From: Brevundimonas sp. | GTDB lineage: Bacteria; Pseudomonadota; Alphaproteobacteria; Caulobacterales; Caulobacteraceae | Length of the DNA stretch: 64,000 nucleotides | Reading direction: 5' to 3' | NCBI RefSeq assembly: GCF_016742135.1 | Contig: NZ_JACVCG010000002.1 | Location: 124,001-188,000, forward strand | Shown: piece by piece, positions 17,644 to 25,544 of the stretch | Position numbering within the stretch: position 1 is the first letter of the stretch | Layout of the letters: each line of letters opens with the position of its first letter | The notes under the pieces: model-generated | What the model saw: the letters and a program-made list of their open reading frames with translations, nothing else | Databases searched by the model: none | What the model was told of the DNA's origin: nothing | Translations under genes and position numbers: made by a program

Positions 17644-18578
17644 CACACCGCCTCGGCATAAAGAGCGGCGCGGTAAAGGCGCAGGGCAAAGGCCCGGCTG
17701 GCGACCGGAAGCCCGTCCCGCAGCGCCCACGCCCGCGCCATTCCGCGCAGCACGCCCCGTCCGGGGATACTCCGGATCTTCCGTGCCGCCCGATAGCTGG
17801 GATAGGTGGCGATTATATCGGGATGCTTGTCGATTACCCGGGCAAAGTTTGCGGCTGACTGCTCATATTTCCGCATCAGGCTCTCGACCGTGTCCAGACC
17901 CATATGGGTGGCGGGAATGTCGACATGGAGAACCGGATGGGCGCGCGAGACCCGCATGGCCCATTCCACGTCCTCCCAGCCCCAGCCGGTAAAGCCGGGG
18001 TCGAAGGCCTCGCTCTCGAACACATCGCGCCGGACCAGAAGGTTGGAGGTATAGACGTATTTCTCGGGGGTCAGGCGACGCACCTCGACCGGCAGGCACT
18101 CGGATCGTGCCGCCAGCGCCCGATGAACCGCGAACTGCCCGTCCGTCGGCGCCTGCAGCAGCGAGAAACCGCCGAACGCCACTGCGGGGTCGTCTTGCCG
18201 CACCAGAGCCAGCCAGGCCTGCAAGAAATCGGGTCGGTCCGGCCGCATGTCGCTGTCGAGGAACAGCCAGGTCCGGCCCCGCGCTGCGGTCGCCAGCCGG
18301 TTGCGCCCCTGCGAACGTCCTTCATTGGTCGGCAGGGTGATCAGGCGAACGGGCAGCCGGGCCGCTCCGACCTCACCCATCAGGGCGGTGGTCAGCGTGG
18401 CATCCCCGGTCCCGTCATCCAGGACGACCAGCTCGACTGCGCCCTCCAGCGCCGGGGCCTCCCCATCAAGACATTGCAGCAGGGCTGTGGGGTCGTCCCG
18501 CAGAAACGGGATCAGCACCGACAGGGTCGGACGGGCCGTCGCATACGCCGGGCTGTCGATCATGCGCGCGCGGTTCAT
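17643..18578 (-). CDS. family 2 glycosyltransferase (second)
   Basis: 311 residues: LSVLIPFLRDDPTALLQCL, VELVVLDDGTGDA, NEGRSQGRNRLATAARGRTWLFLDSDMRPD (DSD metal-binding) and FTGWGWEDVEWAMRV, a motif typical of GT2 chondroitin/galactosyl-type enzymes with GWGGED-like acceptor loops. Its ATG overlaps the flippase stop by four bases (ATGA), and its stop overlaps the next glycosyltransferase start. Likely substrate: lipid-linked glycan made by the HfsE-like enzyme. Confidence 0.85.
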   Translation of the reverse strand: MNRARMIDSPAYATARPTLSVLIPFLRDDPTALLQCLDGEAPALEGAVELVVLDDGTGDATLTTALMGEVGAARLPVRLITLPTNEGRSQGRNRLATAARGRTWLFLDSDMRPDRPDFLQAWLALVRQDDPAVAFGGFSLLQAPTDGQFAVHRALAARSECLPVEVRRLTPEKYVYTSNLLVRRDVFESEAFDPGFTGWGWEDVEWAMRVSRAHPVLHVDIPATHMGLDTVESLMRKYEQSAANFARVIDKHPDIIATYPSYRAARKIRSIPGRGVLRGMARAWALRDGLPVASRAFALRLYRAALYAEAV

Positions 18579-20026
18579 GCCGGCACCCCCCGGGCTTTCA
18601 GTCGCCGATAGCGGTCCGCCAGCACATCGCGAACTCCCGCGGCATTGAGCGAGATGGCGACCAGCCCGTAAACGGCGGCACCCACCCCGGCATCCAGCAT
18701 CAGCTCGACAAAGCCACCCGGCGAGGGCAGGGTCATGACCACGGCGGCCATCGCCACCGACGCGACGCCGATCCGGATCAGGCTGTCGACCGGAATGGGC
18801 AGGGCCACGACCCGTCGTCCGATCAGGATGACCGACGTCAGCCCCAGCCCGAGGCTGGCGGCGGTGGCCCAGGCGGCGCCCATCACCCCGTGCGCCGGGA
18901 TCAGGACCAGATTCAGGGCGACATTGGCCAGCGCGGGGATCGCCATGGTCACGAACAACAGGCTGGTGCGCTTGCCCAGCGTAAAGGCCTGACCGAAGTA
19001 GTAGCTCGACAGTCCCGACATCAGGGCGGCAAAGGCGATCCACGGCGTGATGGCGGCCGCGGCTCCGCGTAGATCTTCACCAATCATGAACTCGGCCATC
19101 GGGCGCGCCACCAGGGCCAGACCGACGGCGGCGGGAATGCCGATCAGCAGAAAGGTCGAGGCCTGCTCGCGGGCCGCCACCTTCAGTCCGTCATGGCCGT
19201 GCCGTTCCAGCGCCATGACCAGGGCCGGCCCGCCCGCCGCGCCCAGCCAGATGAACAGCACATCCAGGGTACGGTTCGCCAAGCTGTAGGCCGCGTGATA
19301 GGCCCCGGTCGCCGCCTCATCCAGAAACACGGCCAGCAGGATCCGGTCGGTTGATCCCAGGACAAGCGTCAGGGCCAGCGATATGGCGATCGGATAGCCA
19401 TAGCGGGCATAGGACAAAAGGCGCCGCGGATCGGCCCGTCCCCCCCGCGCGAACCTGAGCTCGGCCGGCAGCACGAACGGCAGAAGCACCAGCGGCGCCA
19501 GTCCCAGCCCCATCAGGGGGGAGGCCGCGCCGGCCCCCAGCAGGGCGAAGACCACGCCGATTCCAAGCCCGCCGACGCTGGTGAAGATGTCCACCCAGGC
19601 CGACTTGCCGACCTCGCCCGAGGCCCGATACCGCTCCTGCACCAGCCGCGCGAGGCAGCGCACGGGGACACCGGCCACCCCGGCCGCCACGGCGATCCGG
19701 AAGGTCATGTCCATCGGCCACAGCCAGATGGCCAGTCCCATGACCGGCAGGAAGATCAGCGTCAGGACAAAGGTCGCTTGATACAGTCCGGCGAAATGGT
19801 CGGCCAGTGAGGGCCCCTCGCTCTCGGCAGCCCAGAAGCGCGCCATCGCCGCCTCGATCCAGGTGAACACCGCCACATGGGTCAGGCTGAATATCGCAAA
19901 GGCGACCGCATAGCGCCCGAAGTCATCGGGGCTCAGCAGGCGGGTGAACAGTACCAGGGTCAGAAAGCCGACCACGCCCTGGATCACATTGGCGGGCAGA
20001 TAGCCCCAGACTCCGCGCCAGAACAT
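18575..20026 (-). CDS. hfsF: Wzx-type oligosaccharide flippase (HfsF-like)
   Basis: About 483 residues, 12-14 hydrophobic helices, MATE/Wzx superfamily (FTRLLSPDDFGRYAVAFAIFSL at the start; STDRILLAVFLDEAATGAYHAAYSL in the middle). Predicted to flip undecaprenyl-linked repeat units across the inner membrane. The start chosen is ATG 20026, 14 bases after the HfsE-like stop; a GTG at 20062 would overlap that gene by 23 bases. Operon order is E, F, then two glycosyltransferases, with overlapping junctions. Confidence 0.85.
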   Translation of the reverse strand: MFWRGVWGYLPANVIQGVVGFLTLVLFTRLLSPDDFGRYAVAFAIFSLTHVAVFTWIEAAMARFWAAESEGPSLADHFAGLYQATFVLTLIFLPVMGLAIWLWPMDMTFRIAVAAGVAGVPVRCLARLVQERYRASGEVGKSAWVDIFTSVGGLGIGVVFALLGAGAASPLMGLGLAPLVLLPFVLPAELRFARGGRADPRRLLSYARYGYPIAISLALTLVLGSTDRILLAVFLDEAATGAYHAAYSLANRTLDVLFIWLGAAGGPALVMALERHGHDGLKVAAREQASTFLLIGIPAAVGLALVARPMAEFMIGEDLRGAAAAITPWIAFAALMSGLSSYYFGQAFTLGKRTSLLFVTMAIPALANVALNLVLIPAHGVMGAAWATAASLGLGLTSVILIGRRVVALPIPVDSLIRIGVASVAMAAVVMTLPSPGGFVELMLDAGVGAAVYGLVAISLNAAGVRDVLADRYRRLKARGVPA

Positions 20027-20039
20027 CAGGACACGCCGT

Positions 20040-21611
20040 TCACCGGACCGCCAGCCGGTCACCCAGCAGCACGGGCACGGTGACCATCATGATCCACAGG
20101 TCCATCCAGAACGACTGCCGCTCCACATATTCCACATCCAGCTGCACGCGGCGGCGGACGTCCTGGGCCGTGTGCAGGGGGCCGCGCGATCCCTTGATGG
20201 CGGCCCAGCCGGTCATGCCGGGCTTGATCCGGTGGCGGTGGGCATAGTCGGCGACCAGTCGCGCGGACTCGATCTGGCCGGTCTTCATACCGATGGCGTG
20301 GGGGCGGGGCCCCACCAGGCTCATCTCGCCCTTCAGTACGTTCAGCAGCTGCGGCAACTCATCCAGACTGGTCGAGCGCAGGATCTTGCCCAGGCGCGTG
20401 ACGCGGTCGTCGTCGTGGGTGACCTGGCGGCTGGCGGTGGCGTCGGCGGCTTCCTGCTTCATCGTCCGGAATTTCCAGACCACGATCTCCTCGTGATTGA
20501 AACCGTGACGCCGCTGACGAAAGAAGGCGGGGCCCGGACTGTCCAGCTTCACCAGCACGGCGATAATGGCCATGACAGGCATCAGCAGGATCAGGGCAAT
20601 GCCGCCGATGACCAGGTCCTGCAGGCGCTTGTTGAAGGCGCGGCGGTCGTCGTCGACGGGCCCGTTCAGGCGCGCGAGGCGCGTGCGCGCCAGCCGCTCC
20701 ATCGCCGAGGCTCTCAGCTTGCCATCCTCGGCATCGACCAGCAGGCTGACCGGATTGGGCAGGGTGCCCAGCCGGCGGGTCAGGTCGCGCACCCGGTCCT
20801 CGGCCTTCGGATCGATGGCCAGCACCACGCGATCCACATAGGGCAGGATCCGATGCGCCATCAGCGCCTCGCTGTCACCCAGCACCGGGACGCCCTCGAC
20901 CGCCGTTGGAGACCGCGCCATCCGGTCATCGAACACCCCGATGATGTTGAGATCGCGCCGCTGCATCGCCTCGCGGATCATGGTCTCGGCGTGTTTGGTG
21001 GCACCGACCAGCACCACGTTAGGGGTCAGGGCCCCCGTGGTCCGCATGCGCCGGATCAGTTCCAGCCAGCACAGGTGAAGGCCGTACAGGCTGACGATCA
21101 TCAGGGCGGGCCAGACCAGCCACAGGGCCAGGTTCGTGCCGCCCAGAGCCAAACCGGTCGCCAGGGCAACCAGTCCCCCGGCCAGCACCAGTCCGCCGAC
21201 GGTTCCGAGATGAATGATGCCCGAGGTGTCGCGGCCGAACCGGTAGATATCGATCGAGCGCATCAGGCCTACGGTGACCACCGCGCCGAGCATCACCGGC
21301 AGCACATTGCCCACGCTCGCCTGCCCCAGCCCCTGCGGTGTCGACAGAAACAGGCTCAGCAGGGTGACGACCGTGACGACCAGCATGTCGATGGCGTGAA
21401 AATAGTGAACCGACAGCCGGGCGCGCGCCCGCTCACGCGCGTTCAGCCAGACGCCAGGACGGAAAGGGCCCCGCTTGTGGCCGGCCTTCCTGTCGGTCGG
21501 TGAATCCCCTGACAAGGATGCGCGCGCAAAGGCCTGGAGGCCCGCAGCATCCAGCTCGCCTGTCGAACCGGGGACGTCATCGACAATGGCATTGGCGAGC
21601 GGGTTGGACAT
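20040..21611 (-). CDS. hfsE: undecaprenyl-phosphate glycosyl-1-phosphate transferase (HfsE-like)
   Basis: 523 residues, PHPT family. Four or five N-terminal helices, a CoA-binding-like Rossmann segment ([14 protein letters not shown]), and a C-terminal bacterial sugar transferase domain ([75 protein letters not shown]). It primes repeat-unit synthesis by placing a sugar-1-phosphate on undecaprenyl phosphate. First gene of the minus-strand operon. Genome context supports holdfast or related exopolysaccharide. Confidence 0.88.
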   Translation of the reverse strand: MSNPLANAIVDDVPGSTGELDAAGLQAFARASLSGDSPTDRKAGHKRGPFRPGVWLNARERARARLSVHYFHAIDMLVVTVVTLLSLFLSTPQGLGQASVGNVLPVMLGAVVTVGLMRSIDIYRFGRDTSGIIHLGTVGGLVLAGGLVALATGLALGGTNLALWLVWPALMIVSLYGLHLCWLELIRRMRTTGALTPNVVLVGATKHAETMIREAMQRRDLNIIGVFDDRMARSPTAVEGVPVLGDSEALMAHRILPYVDRVVLAIDPKAEDRVRDLTRRLGTLPNPVSLLVDAEDGKLRASAMERLARTRLARLNGPVDDDRRAFNKRLQDLVIGGIALILLMPVMAIIAVLVKLDSPGPAFFRQRRHGFNHEEIVVWKFRTMKQEAADATASRQVTHDDDRVTRLGKILRSTSLDELPQLLNVLKGEMSLVGPRPHAIGMKTGQIESARLVADYAHRHRIKPGMTGWAAIKGSRGPLHTAQDVRRRVQLDVEYVERQSFWMDLWIMMVTVPVLLGDRLAVR

Positions 21612-21749
21612 GGGGCAGGGCGGCTTCCTGTCTGAGGTCCCGGCATCACACCACAGTCCGCTGACCGTCCCGTTAACGCACGAGCCTGTCGTCGTCGCTG
21701 AACAGCCTGTTGCGCACCCGCGCCGGCTCGGCTATCGACGGCGCCTGCC

Positions 21750-21841
21750 GGAGACGTGGCCGAGTGGCTGAAGGCAACGGTTTGCTAAATCGTCGTACCC
21801 TGTAAGGGGTACCGAGGGTTCGAATCCCTCCGTCTCCGCCA
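21750..21841 (+). tRNA. tRNA-Ser (anticodon GCU), CCA encoded
   Basis: 92 bases. Acceptor GGAGACG pairs with CGTCTCC at 21831-21837, discriminator G, then CCA. D-arm GGCCGAGTGGCTGAAGGC, anticodon loop TTGCTAA (GCU, reads AGC/AGU), a long variable arm (GTACCCTGTAAGGGGTAC) and T-arm GGGTTCGAATCCC. The long variable arm confirms serine. The lasso-peptide cluster starts 54 bases downstream. Confidence 0.97.
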
Positions 21842-21894
21842 GAACCTTCCCCTTCCGATCTTGCCAGCGGGGTGGAAACGGGCGAGCAGGGCGT

Positions 21895-22803
21895 GTGCCC
21901 GATTATGCTTGCGTCGATTTCGTCCTGCGTTCCGACATTCCGCTTCCCGAACTGATCGAGGTCGGGACGGACGCCGGTCGGGATGTTGTGCCCGTGCAGC
22001 GAGGGACGGTGGCGTCGGCGGGCCCCAACTGGCTGGAGTGTGACGGCGATACGGCTGTGCTGGCCATCCCCGGCGTGGCGAGGTTCCGGATCGAAAACGG
22101 TCGGTCCATGACCGTGGATGTTGACGAGGGCTGCTCCGAGCGGAACCTGCGACTGTATCTCCTGGGCTCGGCGCTGGGCATCCTCATTCACCAGCGGGGC
22201 CTGTTTCCCCTGCACGCCAATGCGGTGGTCATGGACGGTGTCGCCGTGACGTTCACCGGGCATTCCGGCGCGGGAAAGTCGACCCTCGCCGCCTGGTTCT
22301 CGGCGGCCGGCCACACGGTGCTCAGCGACGATGTCTGTGTCATCGGTTTTGATACCGCCCGGCGTCCCATCGTCTATCCGGGATTGCCCCGTGTGAAGCT
22401 GTGGGCCGACGCGGCGAAATTCCACGGCCACGACATCGACGGTCTTGAGCGGATCCACGATGACCTGGACAAGTATCAGCTGGGGCTGCCCGCTCGTCCG
22501 GATCAGGGCCCCGTGCCGCTGGCCGCTGTCATCCGCCTGAGCCGCGCGGATGAACAGCCCGCGGGCCTTCGCCAGCTTCGCGGGCGCGCCGCGGTGCAGT
22601 TGCTGATGGCAGAAACCTATCGCCCGCAGGTCGTCACCGCGCTGAACCTCCAGCAGGCCCACTTCGGCCACTGCGTGTCCATTGCCGCCGCCGTTGCCGT
22701 TCTGGATTGGACGCGCAAATGGGGGCATGAGGTTTTCGAGGCCGAGGTCGAACAGCTGATTCGTCAACTCGGACAGGTGAAGATCGACGAACGGACGGGG
22801 TGA
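21895..22803 (+). CDS. HPr-kinase-like lasso peptide kinase
   Basis: 302 residues. The N-terminal half is a variable domain (VDFVLRSDIPLPEL...), the second an HprK-type ATP-binding domain: LFPLHANAVVMDGVAVTFTGHSGAGKSTLAAWF, with a P-loop at about residues 122-130, and VLSDDVCVIG. Homologues in paeninodin-type lasso clusters phosphorylate the C-terminal Ser hydroxyl of the precursor. The precursor found downstream ends in Ser. GTG start at 21895, preceded by GAGCAGGGC. First gene of the cluster; 10 bases separate it from the PqqD-like gene. Confidence 0.85.
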   Translation: MPDYACVDFVLRSDIPLPELIEVGTDAGRDVVPVQRGTVASAGPNWLECDGDTAVLAIPGVARFRIENGRSMTVDVDEGCSERNLRLYLLGSALGILIHQRGLFPLHANAVVMDGVAVTFTGHSGAGKSTLAAWFSAAGHTVLSDDVCVIGFDTARRPIVYPGLPRVKLWADAAKFHGHDIDGLERIHDDLDKYQLGLPARPDQGPVPLAAVIRLSRADEQPAGLRQLRGRAAVQLLMAETYRPQVVTALNLQQAHFGHCVSIAAAVAVLDWTRKWGHEVFEAEVEQLIRQLGQVKIDERTG

Positions 22804-22813
22804 GGGCGCGCGC

Positions 22814-23101
22814 ATGGGGCATCAGAGGTTTCAGGATGAGGATCAGATCGTCGCCGCCCGGGGCCTGTTGACCACGCGGGTGGACGGCGAGGTCATGGCC
22901 ATGAGCATCGACCGGGGGGCCTGCTACGGGCTGGATCCGATCGGCTCGCGCATCTGGGAATTGCTGGAGACCCCGATCACCGTCGGCGACCTGGTCGCTC
23001 GCCTGACCCGGGAATATGAGGTGGACGCCGCCGTCTGCAGGACCGATGTCTGCGCCCTTTTGTCCAGTATGGAATCCGAGGGGATGATCCTGCGCGTCTA
23101 G
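22814..23101 (+). CDS. PqqD-family RiPP recognition protein (lasso B1)
   Basis: 95 residues: winged-helix PqqD/RRE fold with VAARGLLTTRVDGEVMAMSIDRGACYGLDPIGSRIWELLETPITVGDLVARLTREYEVDAAVCRTDVCALLSSMESEGMILRV. In lasso clusters this stand-alone domain (B1) binds the precursor leader and delivers it to the B2 protease and C cyclase. Conserved Trp in RIWELLE and the C-terminal GMI/L-V motif are visible. Followed by about 197 bases without a long gene before the precursor. Confidence 0.9.
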   Translation: MGHQRFQDEDQIVAARGLLTTRVDGEVMAMSIDRGACYGLDPIGSRIWELLETPITVGDLVARLTREYEVDAAVCRTDVCALLSSMESEGMILRV

Positions 23102-23298
23102 GATGAATCACCGCTCGTCGGCAGGATGTCGGATGCGAGTCACCCGGGCATTGGGGCCACCAACTGACTGTTTCGATTCAGGGCGTAAAGAGGGCTAAGC
23201 CCTTGTAGCCCCGAAAAAGAATTCGCGCTTTGGTGGATATCCGTTGACTGCTGCTTCGGATATGTCAGGCTGTCGTCACATCCGCAGGGACAATCAGA

Positions 23299-23454
23299 AT
23301 GCGTAATCCGATCAACGACGAGCGTGATATTCAGCAATCGGGCGAGGCGACCAACCGCAAGCCGTGGCAGTCGCCCTCCCTGCTTCGGCTGGACGCGGAG
23401 CATGCCGAGTTGAATCCGGCTCCCGGTGTCGACGCCAACACCTCCGCCTCCTGA
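23299..23454 (+). CDS. lasso peptide precursor (A), 51 residues
   Basis: Short frame from ATG 23299 (CAGGGACA ribosome site upstream) to TGA 23454, between B1 and the cyclase. Leader region has K21-P-W-Q-S-P-S-L-L-R-L-D32, matching the WQxP/YxxP-Lxx-LD recognition motif of paeninodin-type precursors. By alignment with that family the core would be LNPAPGVDANTSAS (residues 38-51), an 8-residue ring from Leu38 to Asp45; a 9-residue Glu37-Asp45 ring is the alternative. The usual Thr at -2 is Ala here. The only Asp in the second half is Asp45, the natural isopeptide acceptor. C-terminal Ser51 fits the kinase. Core boundary is inference. Confidence 0.75.
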   Translation: MRNPINDERDIQQSGEATNRKPWQSPSLLRLDAEHAELNPAPGVDANTSAS

Positions 23455-23597
23455 CATTTAACCTGTCTGCGACAGGCTTTGGCGGAAGGCGTTTGGCTTG
23501 GGCATCGCCCTGCCGTAGGGTTTTCGGGTTGGGATAGCCTCGGGCTGTTCGTTGGTCTGGCTGTCTGACACGTGATGAACCCGGGAACACGGACGCA

Positions 23598-25532
23598 ATG
23601 ACGGCGCTTGCGGGCGTATGGCGTCTGGACGGGCGGGCCGCCGCCGAGTCCTGCCGTTTGATGAACATCGCCCAGGCTCTCTATGGTCCGGACGGCGAGG
23701 GATTCTGGGACGGGGGCGATGTCGCCTTCGGCCTGCGCCGGTTTGACTGTCTGGATGAGGACCGGTTCGACACCCCACCCCTGACCAGCGGGTGTGGACG
23801 CTACCACCTGGTTGCCGATGTGCGCCTCGACGACCGGAACGGTCTGTCCGAAAGGCTGGGTCTGGATCCCGGCCAGACCGCGATTGCCTCTGATACCCGC
23901 CTGCTTCTGGCGGCATGGGAGCGGTGGCAGACCGGCCTGTTTGACCATGTATACGGCGATTATGCCTTTGCCGTCTGGGACGCACGCGACCGGCAGCTGG
24001 TCCTGGCGCGCGACGCCCTGGGGGGCAAGCCCCTGCATTACCATCGCCAGGGCGGGCTGTTCGCCTTTGCCTCCATGGCCAAGGGATTGCACGCCTTGCC
24101 GGAAGTGCCGATTGGCCCCAATCCCGCGCGCATGGCCGAGCTTCTGGCCCTCCTGCCGGAAAGCGGTCCCGAGACCTGGTTTCAGGATATCTATCGGGTT
24201 GAGCCGGGTTGCTATGTCCGGGTGGATGCGACGGGCCAGACCCGTCACCGACACTGGAATCCCGATCGATCCATGCCGGTCCCCGAGACATTCCAGGCGC
24301 AGGTTGAGGGGCTGCGCCGACATCTGGACCGGGCGGTTCAGGCGCGATTGCGGGGGGCTGGCCGTCGGATCGGCAGCCATCTCAGCGCCGGTCTGGACAG
24401 TTCCGCTGTGGCGGCCACCGCAGCCAGGCTGATGGCGGAACGGGGCGGCCGCGTCACAGCCTTCACCTCTGCTCCCCGGCGGGGCTTTGAGCTTCCCGGC
24501 ACCCCCGGTCGGGTCGAGGACGAGACCGAACTCGCGGCGGCCACGGCGGCGCTCTATCCGAACATGGACCACGTCGTGCTGCGCAATGACGGCCGCGATC
24601 TGACGGCGGGCCTTGACCGGGCTTTTCACACATCCGAGCGGCCCGTGCTCAACATCTGCAATGCGCGCTGGATCGATCACATTCATGACGAGGCGCGGCG
24701 ACTGGGCCTGAATGTGCTGCTGATCGGCACCATGGGCAATATGAGCTTCAGCTTCGACGGCAAGACCCTGCCCGGTGAGCTGATCCGAAGGGGCGACCTG
24801 ATCGGCTTTCTGCGTCAGGGCCAGGCGCTGTCGCGTGAGAAGCGGATGAACTGGCAGGGCTACATCGCCCAGGCCCTCGGGCCCTGGATGCCGTCCATAC
24901 TCTGGAAAGGGATCAACCGGATCCGCGGCCGCGTGGCGTCGCTCCGCGACTATTCGGCCGTGAACGAGAGCGCGGTCACCGCCTATGATCTGGAACGCCG
25001 GGCCCGGGAAAGAGGTCATGACCTCGAGTATCGTTCCGAGGCCGATGCCTTTGCCCAGCGTCTCCGCATTCTGGAACGCGTGGACGTGGCCAACTATGCC
25101 AAGGGTGTGACGGGCGGCTGGGGGCTGGATGTCCGCGACCCCACCGCAGATCGGCGACTGGTGGAGTACTGCCTCGCCCTGCCGACCGAAGCCTTTCTCT
25201 CGGGCGGCCTGCCTCGCCGTCTGGCGCGTCTGGGGCTGTCCGACCGTCTTCCCGCCGCCGTGCTGCAGGAACGACGCAAGGGCTATCAGGCTGCCGACTG
25301 GTACGAGAATGTGAAAACCTCGCGCCAGTCCCTGCTTCAGGAGGTCAGTCGATTGCGCAACGTTGACGGCGTCGCGGATATTCTTGATCTCGACCGGCTC
25401 GAGAGTCTTCTTCAGTCCATGCCCGAGGACGGAGGATCCGGTCAGGAAATCATGTATGCCTATCGTCTGCTGCTCCTGCGGGGGGTTTCCGCCGGCCACT
25501 TCATGCGCAAGGCGGCCCGCACCAATGCCTGA
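23598..25532 (+). CDS. lasso peptide isopeptide-forming cyclase (asparagine-synthetase-like, C protein)
   Basis: 644 residues, two-domain McjC/AsnB-like. The N-terminal Ntn-like domain (about 1-220) begins MTALAGVWRLDG, with Thr rather than Cys at position 2, so glutaminase activity is lost, as expected of lasso cyclases. The synthetase domain has SAGLDSSAVAATAARLM at about residues 263-279 (PP-loop for adenylation) and GGWGLDVRDPTADRRLVEYCLALPTEAFL near the C-terminus. It adenylates the Asp/Glu side chain of the precursor and forms the macrolactam ring. 12 bases precede the exporter start. Confidence 0.9.
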   Translation: MTALAGVWRLDGRAAAESCRLMNIAQALYGPDGEGFWDGGDVAFGLRRFDCLDEDRFDTPPLTSGCGRYHLVADVRLDDRNGLSERLGLDPGQTAIASDTRLLLAAWERWQTGLFDHVYGDYAFAVWDARDRQLVLARDALGGKPLHYHRQGGLFAFASMAKGLHALPEVPIGPNPARMAELLALLPESGPETWFQDIYRVEPGCYVRVDATGQTRHRHWNPDRSMPVPETFQAQVEGLRRHLDRAVQARLRGAGRRIGSHLSAGLDSSAVAATAARLMAERGGRVTAFTSAPRRGFELPGTPGRVEDETELAAATAALYPNMDHVVLRNDGRDLTAGLDRAFHTSERPVLNICNARWIDHIHDEARRLGLNVLLIGTMGNMSFSFDGKTLPGELIRRGDLIGFLRQGQALSREKRMNWQGYIAQALGPWMPSILWKGINRIRGRVASLRDYSAVNESAVTAYDLERRARERGHDLEYRSEADAFAQRLRILERVDVANYAKGVTGGWGLDVRDPTADRRLVEYCLALPTEAFLSGGLPRRLARLGLSDRLPAAVLQERRKGYQAADWYENVKTSRQSLLQEVSRLRNVDGVADILDLDRLESLLQSMPEDGGSGQEIMYAYRLLLLRGVSAGHFMRKAARTNA

Positions 25533-25544
25533 TTGCCCCTGCTG

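Noticed and set aside
23102-23298. Additional precursor peptides between the PqqD-like gene and the precursor
   Set aside because: Only short frames without leader motif or ring acceptor; one frame near 23103 lacks any RiPP signature.
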